Positions 18,758 to 26,006 of a stretch of 39,772 nucleotides of DNA are shown here, in pieces. Every line of letters starts with the position of its first letter. The first letter of the stretch is position 1. The notes under the pieces are model-generated. The model was not told the DNA's origin and did not search any database. It saw only the letters and a program-made list of their open reading frames with translations. This DNA comes from an uncultured Prevotella sp. (lineage in GTDB: Bacteria; Bacteroidota; Bacteroidia; Bacteroidales; Bacteroidaceae), in assembly GCA_900322095.1 (NCBI GenBank), contig ONYS01000022.1:1-39772 (forward strand), given 5' to 3'. The position numbers and the translations under genes were made by a program.

Positions 18758-18928
18758 ATGGATAAGAAGAAAATCTATGTAGAGCCCTGCATATCAGTCC
18801 GCCAGTTGAACTTCAAAGGTCTACTTGCAGGTTCCGGTCCCCAGACTGTTACCATCGAGGCTGATTCCAATGGCATACAGGATGAAGTCTCGGCAGCGAA
18901 GAGACCTTCTATTTGGGACGAAGACTAA
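18758..18928 (+). CDS. Small 'LLAGSG' peptide downstream of the metzincin
   Basis: A 56-residue peptide starting MDKKKIYVEPCISVRQLNFK, with GLLAGSG at 21-27 and ending RPSIWDED. It starts 13 bp after the protease stop and is followed within 26 bp by a strong terminator, so it belongs to the protease transcript. No signal peptide or transmembrane segment is visible. It shares layout with the peptide at 11273 (basic KxYxxPxI start, L-x-G-S middle, SIW end), which also follows a tail-bearing secreted protein. The form, a basic N-part, a small-residue 'AGSG' hinge and an acidic C-part, recalls leader/core peptides, but no modifying enzyme is present. Function unknown; candidates are an inhibitor, a chaperone-like partner or a peptide released by a protease. 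Confidence 0.65.
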   Translation: MDKKKIYVEPCISVRQLNFKGLLAGSGPQTVTIEADSNGIQDEVSAAKRPSIWDED

Positions 18929-18953
18929 GGCTTGTAGACTGAACTTTTAAAAT

Positions 18954-18994
18954 AGCCGCAACCACCTTCAATGAGCGTGGCTGCGGCTTTTTTT
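18954..18994 (+). terminator. Intrinsic terminator of the metzincin/peptide unit
   Basis: AGCCGCA (18954-18960) and TGCGGCT (18982-18988) pair, continued inside by CCAC/GTGG after one mismatch, and run straight into seven T's (18988-18994). Textbook form. Confidence 0.92.
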
Positions 18995-19187
18995 ATGGGT
19001 AGGAATGCTGCTGCTCCTATAACTCCGACGGTAGGGTAGAAATAAATCGGAGGCAAAGCATTGGAGATCCTAATTTTACTAGTAATTGCCTAGAAGACGA
19101 TTACACAGCCTTTCCTTTCGGACACTTTGGTAAATCCTTCGTTGGCATGAATGCCGCCAGTTCCGGAGGAAGACTAGAACTAATCAA

Positions 19188-19305
19188 TCAGCCCAGAAGG
19201 GGTTGACTCTCGGTAACCCCAGTCAAGCGACGATAGGAGCGCAGACTGGGGATACAGATCCACTTCTCCTTGGACTCAGTGCCCCGAAGGCGGCACATCA
19301 GCACG
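19188..19305 (+). repeat. Structured intergenic element of the 'CAGCCCAGAAGGGG' type
   Basis: It begins ATCAGCCCAGAAGGGG, contains CCCCAGTC (19217-19224) pairing with GACTGGGG (19244-19251), and ends near GTGCCCCGAAGGCGGCAC. This three-part design (CAGCCC-GAAGGG head, central GC stem around AAGCG...GCGCA, and a GCCCCGAAGG tail) resembles a widespread non-coding repeat I recall from Bacteroidota genomes. A decayed half, TTTCTGGGCTGAT, is at 7211-7223 in inverse orientation. Confidence 0.5.
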
Positions 19306-19382
19306 TAGTGCGCAAAACCGATTCCCGAATATTTTCTTTGGTTTGGAATAAAATGTGTCAAGCTACATCGAGAGATTTATGT

Positions 19383-19402
19383 TTCGTGACGGCTGTCACG
19401 AA
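19383..19402. promoter_or_regulatory. Candidate CRP/FNR-family operator upstream of nrfHA
   Basis: TTCGTGAC-GGCT-GTCACGAA is a perfect 8+8 palindrome containing GTGA-N6-TCAC, the half-site layout of CRP-type regulators. It lies about 280 bp upstream of the nrfH -7 box, far for direct RNA polymerase contact, so it could instead serve an unseen upstream transcript start or act at a distance. Confidence 0.4.
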
Positions 19403-19664
19403 CGAACGTGACCGTATCGTCGCATCCGTAAAACTGCACAATATATAATATCCGGTGAGCCCAAAAATGAAGATGTAGGTGAGTGCTTTGCCTCATCAGT
19501 CTCGTCGCTGATCTGTAACTTGTTAAATATTTATTAACATGAAAATCCTAATAAATGAGGATAATAAAGGCCGAAAAGCGACAAAATACTGCAAAATATT
19601 ATTAATTTTATTTTCTCGGGCTTAAAAAGTGTTACATTTTCATGGGTTGTGTACAAATAAAAAC

Positions 19665-19672
19665 TAAATTTG
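19665..19672 (+). promoter_or_regulatory. -7 promoter element of the nrf operon
   Basis: TAAATTTG fits TAnnTTTG. A possible TTG of a -33 box lies at 19647-19649, with short spacing. The box overlaps the TTG at 19670, which would be the start of a longer nrfH reading; transcription would start after it, so the ATG at 19697 is the real start. Confidence 0.6.
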
Positions 19673-19696
19673 AAAACGAAACCAATCCGTTCTCCT

Positions 19697-20311
19697 ATGA
19701 CCGTTCAACAATTATGGAATAATTTGAAAAGGTTGGCCAGCCGATTCGTGCAGTCGCTTTCTTATTTGCAGAAAGTGCTGTTGACCATCGGGTGTGGCGC
19801 CCTTTTCGGATTGTTGTTGTATTTCGTATATCTTCTGAGAATGCCCGACTATCTTGGCAACTCGCCTGCGGCATGCGTCAACTGTCATGTGATGACCCCA
19901 TATTATGCCACCTGGATGCACTCCTCACATGCACGGAACACTACGTGCAACGACTGCCATGTGCCCCACAACAATATCGTCAATAAATACTTTTTCAAGG
20001 CTAAGGATGGTATGGGTCACGTCTATATGTTCCTCACCCGCAGCGAGCATCAGGCCATCATGGCCAAGGATGCCAGCGCAGAGGTGATTATGGACAACTG
20101 TATCCGCTGCCACAAGCAGCTCAATCAAGAGTTTGTCAAGACCGGCCGCATTGACTATATGGAGGCCAAGCGAGGTGAGGGGCACGCCTGCTGGGACTGT
20201 CACCGCAACGTGCCGCACGGAGGTATGAACTCCCTGGCCAGTACGCCTGGAGCGCAGGTGCCGCTTCCGCCGTCGCCCGTGCCCGAGTGGCTGCACGGCA
20301 TGCTGAAATAA
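19697..20311 (+). CDS. nrfH: Cytochrome c nitrite reductase small subunit
   Basis: A 204-residue tetrahaem quinol dehydrogenase of the NapC/NirT family. One N-terminal membrane anchor (about 27-48) is followed by four CxxCH haem sites: C60-H64 (CVNCH), C84-H88 (CNDCH), C135-H139 (CIRCH) and C165-H169 (CWDCH). NrfH takes electrons from menaquinol and passes them to NrfA on the periplasmic face. The start is the ATG at 19697; a TTG nine codons upstream lies in the promoter box. It is the first gene of nrfH-nrfA-ccsB-ccsA, 30 bp before nrfA. Confidence 0.96.
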   Translation: MTVQQLWNNLKRLASRFVQSLSYLQKVLLTIGCGALFGLLLYFVYLLRMPDYLGNSPAACVNCHVMTPYYATWMHSSHARNTTCNDCHVPHNNIVNKYFFKAKDGMGHVYMFLTRSEHQAIMAKDASAEVIMDNCIRCHKQLNQEFVKTGRIDYMEAKRGEGHACWDCHRNVPHGGMNSLASTPGAQVPLPPSPVPEWLHGMLK

Positions 20312-20341
20312 GTTTAAGTAAAAATCAAAATCGAGAAAGAT

Positions 20342-21826
20342 ATGGCTAAGCAATTGAAACGTTGGCAAGGATGGCTGTTGTTCTTCGGAGTGATGGTCGT
20401 CGTATTTGTACTGGGAATGACGGTTTCCTCTTTGATGGAGAGGAGGGCTGAGGTAGCGTCTGTCTTCAACAACCGAAAAGTGAAGATGGACAGTATAGAG
20501 GTAGACAACCAAAAATTCAAGGAGGATTTCCCCTTGGAATATGAGAGTTGGGCTCAGACTTCCGATACCACTTTCGAGAGCGAGTTCAACGGCAGCCAGC
20601 GGAAGGATGTACTGGCTCAGCGGCCTGAGATGGCTATTCTGTGGGCTGGCTATGCCTTCTCTTGGGACTACAACACGCCACGCGGCCACAGACATGCCCT
20701 GGAGGACATGCGCGAGATTCTCCGCACCGGCGCTCCCGGGGTGACTCCCGGAAAGGAACCGCAGCCCGGAACGTGCTGGACCTGCAAGGGACCGGACGTA
20801 CCCCGGCTCATGGCTCAGATGGGTCCTGCGGCTTTCTATCAGGCCAAATGGTCGGACTGGGGCAATCAGGTGATGAACACCGTGGGATGCTCCGACTGTC
20901 ACGACCCGAAGACCATGGACCTGCGACCCGCCCGTCCGGCTCTGTATGAGGCCTGGCAGCGTCGCGGAATGGACGTGAAGAAGGCATCGCATCAGGAGAT
21001 GAGGTCACTCGTCTGCGCACAGTGCCACACGGAATACTACTTCCAGAAAGGCACCAACTATCTGACCTTCCCGCAGGACAGCGGCATCACCGTTGAGGCT
21101 ATCGAGAAATACTACGACAAGATTGGATTCTACGATTATATCCATGCCCTCAGCCGCACGCCAATCCTCAAGGCTCAGCATCCGGGATATGAGATCTCGC
21201 AGATGGGCATCCACTACCAGCGCGGCGTGTCGTGCGCCGACTGCCACATGCCCTACATCACCAAGGGCGGCATCAAATACACCGACCACCACATCATGAG
21301 CCCGCTGGCCCATATCGACCGTACCTGCCAGACCTGCCACCGACAGGATGCAGAGACGCTCAGGCAGAACGTGTATGAGCGCCAGCGCAAGTGCAACGAG
21401 ATCCGGGATAGGGTAGAGAAGGAGCTGGCTGCCGCCCATATCGAAGCCAAATTCGCATGGGACAAGGGTGCCTCTGAGGCAGAGATGAAGCCCGTGCTCG
21501 ACCTGCTGCGCAAGAGCCAGTGGCGCTGGGACTTTGCCGTTGCCTCTCATGGAGCCAGTTTCCACGCTCCTCAGGAAGTCACTCGCATCCTGGGTCATAG
21601 CCTCGATTACGCTCAGCAGGCTCGCCTGCGCATCTCCAAGATATTGGCCCGCCACGGCTATACCGGCGACGTGCCTCTGCCCGACATCTCCACGAAGGCA
21701 AAAGCCCAGGCTTATCTTGGCCTGAACATGCAGCAGAAAGTCAATGACAAACAGAAATTCCTGAACACTGTTGTTCCCTCGTGGGTGAGACAGGCTAAAG
21801 CAGCCCACCGCGCTGTAGAAATGTAA
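20342..21826 (+). CDS. nrfA: Cytochrome c nitrite reductase, catalytic pentahaem subunit
   Basis: A 494-residue periplasmic enzyme reducing nitrite to ammonium with six electrons. An uncleaved or signal-type hydrophobic segment (about 11-30) leads into the c552 domain. The active-site haem is bound by CWTCK (C145-K149), the lysine-ligated hallmark of NrfA; four normal sites follow: CSDCH (183-187), CAQCH (225-229), CADCH (298-302) and CQTCH (329-333). Length and order match the family. It follows nrfH and is followed 7 bp later by the maturation gene resB/ccsB. Anaerobic nitrite respiration or detoxification is the expected role. Confidence 0.97.
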   Translation: MAKQLKRWQGWLLFFGVMVVVFVLGMTVSSLMERRAEVASVFNNRKVKMDSIEVDNQKFKEDFPLEYESWAQTSDTTFESEFNGSQRKDVLAQRPEMAILWAGYAFSWDYNTPRGHRHALEDMREILRTGAPGVTPGKEPQPGTCWTCKGPDVPRLMAQMGPAAFYQAKWSDWGNQVMNTVGCSDCHDPKTMDLRPARPALYEAWQRRGMDVKKASHQEMRSLVCAQCHTEYYFQKGTNYLTFPQDSGITVEAIEKYYDKIGFYDYIHALSRTPILKAQHPGYEISQMGIHYQRGVSCADCHMPYITKGGIKYTDHHIMSPLAHIDRTCQTCHRQDAETLRQNVYERQRKCNEIRDRVEKELAAAHIEAKFAWDKGASEAEMKPVLDLLRKSQWRWDFAVASHGASFHAPQEVTRILGHSLDYAQQARLRISKILARHGYTGDVPLPDISTKAKAQAYLGLNMQQKVNDKQKFLNTVVPSWVRQAKAAHRAVEM

Positions 21827-21833
21827 GTTAAAG

Positions 21834-23048
21834 ATGATGTGGAAAAAGCCTTGGTCTCTTAAAGAGGGATTCACAATTGGAGCAGGCCTGATATTGGCAG
21901 GTCTGCTCCTGCAATTATCAGCCGGCAGCATCGTTTGGGACGAGATGAGCTTCCCCGCCAATCTCGTCCTGTTGGCGATATTCGTTGTCAGTACCGTCAT
22001 CGTCTACTCGCTGCGCGACAAGGTCTATGGCTTCCGGTTTCTCGCATCCTACGCTTCAGCCGTGCCGTGTCTTGTCTATGCCGTGATTCTCACGACTATC
22101 ATGGGGCTCACACGACAAGTGCCGGTCGAGATGCCTGTGACCGATCCGCTGGGCATAAGCCACATGCTGTCGTTTTGGCCCTTCGTGCTCATCTATCTGT
22201 GGATGGCCATTATCCTGTCGCAGGTTACGCTGCGTGCCATCTTTCATTTCCGACTGAAAAAAATGCCCGTCATCACCTTCCACCTGGGTCTTCTCATCGT
22301 ACTGCTCTGTGCCACATTGGGCAGCGCCGACATGAAACGGTTGAAGATGACGGTCAGCAAAGACGCGCCTGAATGGAGAGGAATCGACAATCGCGGGATG
22401 ATTCACGAACTACCCATTGCCATACAGCTTCTCGACTTCAATATTGAGGAGTATCCGCCTCGATTGCTCCTCGTCGACAACGATTCTGGGGCAGTTGTGA
22501 AGGCCGACAACCTCATGGGGTGGCAGGTGAAGAAGGTGAAAGTCGTCAACGAGGCTGCTCCGATGATGGCTGGCGACACCACCTATTATGTTAGCTGGCA
22601 TGATGAAGGCAACGTCAGGGCGTGGCTTGTCAAGGCTACGTCGCCCGATGGTAAACTCACGCGGCAAGGCTGGGTGACGTGCGGCAGTTATCGCTTCCCG
22701 ATGCAGCTGCTCAAGCTCAACAAGCAGTATAGCCTCGCTATGGCCGAGCCTGAGCCAGCGCGCTATGTCTCCAAAGTACAGATTCTTACAAAGTCGGGCA
22801 AGAATATCATTACCGACATCGAGGTCAACCATCCGTTCACGGTTGACGGATGGAAGATCTATCAGTATTCCTACGATGAGAAGATGGGCCGTTGGAGCGC
22901 CATCAGCGTTCTGGAGCTCGTCACCGATCCGTGGCTGCCGTTCGTATACTTCGGCATTTTCCTGTTGGCTATTGGCGCCATAGGACTGTTCTTCACCAGC
23001 TCTGGAAAAAAGCAGACTCAGCCACAATCGATTAAAACAACAGAATGA
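21834..23048 (+). CDS. ccsB: ResB/CcsB-like cytochrome c biogenesis protein
   Basis: A 404-residue membrane protein. Several N-terminal transmembrane segments (about 13-32, 40-60, 66-90, 110-135, 145-165) are followed by a long periplasmic domain (about 170-365) and a last membrane helix (about 370-392, LPFVYFGIFLLAIGAIGLFF). The 'NHPFTVDGWKIYQYSYDEKMG' segment is typical of ResB-type system II proteins that deliver haem to apocytochromes. It overlaps nothing but lies 7 bp after nrfA and 1 bp before ccsA, so the operon is tight. It is probably dedicated to NrfHA. Confidence 0.88.
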   Translation: MMWKKPWSLKEGFTIGAGLILAGLLLQLSAGSIVWDEMSFPANLVLLAIFVVSTVIVYSLRDKVYGFRFLASYASAVPCLVYAVILTTIMGLTRQVPVEMPVTDPLGISHMLSFWPFVLIYLWMAIILSQVTLRAIFHFRLKKMPVITFHLGLLIVLLCATLGSADMKRLKMTVSKDAPEWRGIDNRGMIHELPIAIQLLDFNIEEYPPRLLLVDNDSGAVVKADNLMGWQVKKVKVVNEAAPMMAGDTTYYVSWHDEGNVRAWLVKATSPDGKLTRQGWVTCGSYRFPMQLLKLNKQYSLAMAEPEPARYVSKVQILTKSGKNIITDIEVNHPFTVDGWKIYQYSYDEKMGRWSAISVLELVTDPWLPFVYFGIFLLAIGAIGLFFTSSGKKQTQPQSIKTTE

Positions 23049-23049
23049 G

Positions 23050-23835
23050 ATGATCTGGAACCATTTTATATTATTTTCTCTGATAGCCGTCGTCTTCTGG
23101 TCGGTCGGCTCCTATGCAGCATGGAAAGACAAGCGGAAGATGGCCGTAGCTGCCACTGTTGTCGGACTGTGCGTGTTCATGGCTTTTATCGTTTTGCTGT
23201 GGACCAATCTCCAACGGCCGCCACTTCGCACGATGGGAGAGACACGTTTGTGGTATGCCTTCTTCTTGCCATTGGCGGGAATCATGGTCTACTGCCGTTG
23301 GCATTATCGTTGGATACTGTCGTTCAGCACCCTGTTGGCCTTTGTGTTTATCTGCATCAACATCTTCAAACCTGAGCTTCACAGCAAGAGTTTGATGCCG
23401 GCCCTGCAAAGTCCCTGGTTCGCCCCTCATGTCATCGTCTATATGTTTGCCTACGCGCTTTTTGGTGCCGCCACGATGATGGCTCTCTATCAGCTGATAA
23501 AGAAGGACAAGTCGACGGAAGTGGAGATGAGCATCACCGACAATCTCGTGGATATCGGCTTCAGTTTCATGACCTTAGGCATACTGATGGGAGCATTGTG
23601 GGCAAAGGAAGCCTGGGGACACTATTGGAGTTGGGATCCCAAGGAGACATGGGCCGCCGTGTCGTGGTTCTCTTATCTGGTCTACATCCATTATCGTCGG
23701 TATCCCCAGACGAGGCTGAGCGTCAGTCAATGGATTCTCATCATCAACTTCGTCATCTTGCAGATGTGCTGGTGGGGCGTCAACTACCTGCCTTCAGCCC
23801 AGGGCATGAGCATCCATACATACAGCATGAACTAA
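23050..23835 (+). CDS. ccsA: CcsA-like haem handling protein, cytochrome c biogenesis
   Basis: A 261-residue protein with about eight membrane helices. The haem-binding tryptophan-rich motif is WGHYWSWDPKETWA from W189, diagnostic for the CcsA/CcmC/CcmF superfamily. Flanking histidines (APHVIVYMFAY, about 123-133, and the C-terminal SIHTYSMN) fit the external haem ligands. The ATG at 23050 starts 1 bp after the ccsB stop. It is the last gene of the nrf operon. With CcsB it forms the system II cytochrome c synthase. No thiol-reducing CcdA/ResA partner is encoded here. Confidence 0.93.
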   Translation: MIWNHFILFSLIAVVFWSVGSYAAWKDKRKMAVAATVVGLCVFMAFIVLLWTNLQRPPLRTMGETRLWYAFFLPLAGIMVYCRWHYRWILSFSTLLAFVFICINIFKPELHSKSLMPALQSPWFAPHVIVYMFAYALFGAATMMALYQLIKKDKSTEVEMSITDNLVDIGFSFMTLGILMGALWAKEAWGHYWSWDPKETWAAVSWFSYLVYIHYRRYPQTRLSVSQWILIINFVILQMCWWGVNYLPSAQGMSIHTYSMN

Positions 23836-24157
23836 ACTAGGAAGACAGAAGCCCCCCCCAACCCCTCCCTACGAAGGGAGGGGAGAGTAAAAAGGAGTGC
23901 TAACGGGGATGTCCGCATGATAGGAGGGTCGCCATTCCTGACAACCAAGAAAGAAATTCGATTGTGCATTATAAGGGAAATCATTCGGCGGCAGGAATGC
24001 CGCCGCTCCTACCGCGTCATTCTTCGTTAGAAATGACTACACTCCTAATAGAAGCGCGCATGGGAGTATCACCTCATAAGCTATTAATCGGAGAATGCCA
24101 ATGAGATGAAAGGCGTTCTATGTTCCGATCATTGTCCGTCTGTTTGGAGATGCCTCT
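23836..24157. repeat. Convergent gap filled with repeat elements
   Basis: Between the convergent nrf operon and the regulator gene. It holds a GC-rich palindrome (23851-23883, with ACCCCTCCCTACGAAGGGAG), a REPIN-like pair (forward 23919-23946, inverse 23986-24012) and a diverged inverse unit (24024-24048). No gene and no clear T-run terminator are seen, so these palindromes may double as transcription stops. Confidence 0.8.
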
Positions 24158-25789
24158 TTATTTTATCACCGCATTCAGGTTTTGCACGTCTTTCTCCAAT
24201 GTCTCCTTGTTTTTAGCCCGCGCCTTCATGGCCGACCGGTAGTTGTATACCGTCTGTGGCGAATAGAACAGCACGGCTGCAATCTCGCTGCTCTGCGTCA
24301 CGCCAAGTCTGATGAGGGCATAGACTCGCTGTTCTGGCATCATCGTGTATTTTGTAGCCGGTATGGGGTAGGGCTTGACCAACAGTTCGTTGAGTTCCTG
24401 CAAGAAGTTGGGGTATAGCTCCAAGAAAGACTTGTCGAAGCGACTGGTGAATGTCTCTGCGTCTTCTTCTGATAGTTTGGTAGACGTAATCGATCTCAGC
24501 AGATCATCGGCCTGATGGGCCTTTATCTTCCGTTCAACGAGACTTTTGTAGCGGTTCAGCCTGTTGATGAATTTGGCACAAAGATCAATGTAGAGTTTTA
24601 CGAGTGTCTCACGCTTGTGATTCGTATCAATAAGTTCCTCATTCAACTGTTCCAAACGTGTGTTCAACACCGTGAGCTGAGCATTGCTGTCGGAAAGTTT
24701 CTCCCTATTCTCGCGTAATCGCCCATTCTGTCGAAGTATATAGAAAAGAAAGATGATACAGACAATGATCAGCACCGTCACGAGAATGAGCATCAAGGTT
24801 AATCCGCGGTTAGAGGATCTGATGTTGTTCTCATAGGCGCCGACAATGGTAGGCAGTTTCTGCGCAATCTCTATCACGCGCAACCGGCTGTTGTAGAACT
24901 GCGCATCATTCAGAGCGGTGCGGATGTAGTTGTCTGCTCGGTTGATCTGCTTGCCACCACCTTGTTTCATAAGCCAGACCGCCAATTCTTGCAAAGCCAG
25001 ATTCTCCTTTGTGTTGCTCAGCACATCGCTGATGGCAGCTTTAGTCAGGTACTCTGCATATAGTTGCTGGTTGCCATTCGCGCCGTAGTTTCCGGCTATG
25101 GCAAAAGCGGCCATGGCATAGAAACGGGAGTTTTCGGGTACGGTCTTCAGGGTTTTGAAATAATAATGCAGCGCCTTGCTGTCGTTGGGCTCCACATAGA
25201 CATAGTATTCGCCGAGGTAATAGTCATGTCCGGGAAGGTCTTCGGTGAGGTGTTGCTTGGCTCTGATGAAATATTGTTTTGCTTTCTCCTTGCATTGCGG
25301 TGAGAACTTGTCGTTGCTGTAGTAATCGCTGAGATTTGAGTAAAATCTGAAGTAAGTGAAGTAATAATAGAACTTGTCTATATTGTCATGAAGCACCTTG
25401 ACGGAGTCGAGCAGAGACTGTGCCTCGCCATAAAAGCCCACGGTACTCAGCAGCGAGGCTTTTTGTATCATGCAGCGGCTGACCCTCTCTTCGCTGCCAA
25501 TGCGCTGGGCACATTGCAGTGCTTTATCTACGTAAACCAAGGCGGAATCAAATTGGTAGACTTCGAACTCTTGAAATAATGACTCGTATATCTGCAGTAG
25601 GTTTTGGGGATCTTTGACCTTCTTACTGTAGTCTGTAAGCGCCTTGATGCGCTGTTCCTTCATGCTGCAGAGTCGTTCTCGGTCGACCAAAAGTTTATCC
25701 ATCCTCGTTAGAAGTTTATCGTTTTCAACAGATGCCAACGAGCAAGGAACAATCACCATCCAGGCTATAAAAGTCATTAATAATCTCAT
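24158..25789 (-). CDS. Membrane-bound DUF6377-type regulator of the glycan locus
   Basis: A 543-residue protein with a signal/anchor start (MRLLMTFIAWMVIVPCSLAS), a helical TPR-like periplasmic sensor region (about 60-310), one transmembrane helix (about 328-352, LTLMLILVTVLIIVCIIFLF), a coiled coil (about 355-395, 'LSDSNAQLTVLNTRLEQLNE') and a cytoplasmic C-terminal domain ending in a LuxR-like helix-turn-helix (LGVTQSSEIAAVLFYSPQTVYNYRSAM, about 495-525). This is the architecture of DUF6377 regulators adjoining Sus-like loci. It is divergent from susC across 217 bp. It probably senses an oligosaccharide in the periplasm and activates the susC operon; the ligand is inferred from the GH66/GH97 content. 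Confidence 0.85.
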   Translation of the reverse strand: MRLLMTFIAWMVIVPCSLASVENDKLLTRMDKLLVDRERLCSMKEQRIKALTDYSKKVKDPQNLLQIYESLFQEFEVYQFDSALVYVDKALQCAQRIGSEERVSRCMIQKASLLSTVGFYGEAQSLLDSVKVLHDNIDKFYYYFTYFRFYSNLSDYYSNDKFSPQCKEKAKQYFIRAKQHLTEDLPGHDYYLGEYYVYVEPNDSKALHYYFKTLKTVPENSRFYAMAAFAIAGNYGANGNQQLYAEYLTKAAISDVLSNTKENLALQELAVWLMKQGGGKQINRADNYIRTALNDAQFYNSRLRVIEIAQKLPTIVGAYENNIRSSNRGLTLMLILVTVLIIVCIIFLFYILRQNGRLRENREKLSDSNAQLTVLNTRLEQLNEELIDTNHKRETLVKLYIDLCAKFINRLNRYKSLVERKIKAHQADDLLRSITSTKLSEEDAETFTSRFDKSFLELYPNFLQELNELLVKPYPIPATKYTMMPEQRVYALIRLGVTQSSEIAAVLFYSPQTVYNYRSAMKARAKNKETLEKDVQNLNAVIK

Positions 25790-25806
25790 CGTAATCCTAT
25801 TTTTTG

Positions 25807-25814
25807 CAAAAATA
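25807..25814 (-). promoter_or_regulatory. -7 promoter element of the regulator gene
   Basis: CAAAAATA on the plus strand reads TATTTTTG on the minus strand (TAnnTTTG), 17 nt before the ATG at 25789, predicting a very short leader. No -33 box is evident. Confidence 0.45.
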
Positions 25815-25960
25815 ACAAAAAAGATTGAATCTAGTATATCTACTTCAACAAATTTCAGAATATTATTTAATCAGTTGAAATATAAATGGTTATAAAATAC
25901 TGGTAAATATAAAAATCTACTTGAGTGCTACATATCGCGATGTCTTATCTTAAAATAAAC

Positions 25961-25968
25961 TAAATTTG
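25961..25968 (+). promoter_or_regulatory. -7 promoter element of the susC operon
   Basis: TAAATTTG fits TAnnTTTG and lies 38 nt before the susC ATG. No good -33 sequence is seen at 19-21 bp, as expected for a promoter needing the activator. The AT-rich 25815-25960 stretch between the divergent promoters is the likely operator region. Confidence 0.6.
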
Positions 25969-26006
25969 CAACGAAAACCAAAAACAAACAACATAAACCC
26001 TATCGT

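Larger units (their letters stand above)
18995..19664. other. Long upstream region of the nrf operon
   Basis: About 0.7 kb with no supported gene. It holds a degenerate REP-like unit (about 18999-19020), a structured repeat-like element at 19188-19305, a CRP-like palindrome at 19383-19402 and an AT-rich zone (19500-19660). A 28-codon frame from the ATG at 19540 is too weak to call. A plus-strand frame across 19203-19448 shows no domain. Confidence 0.5.
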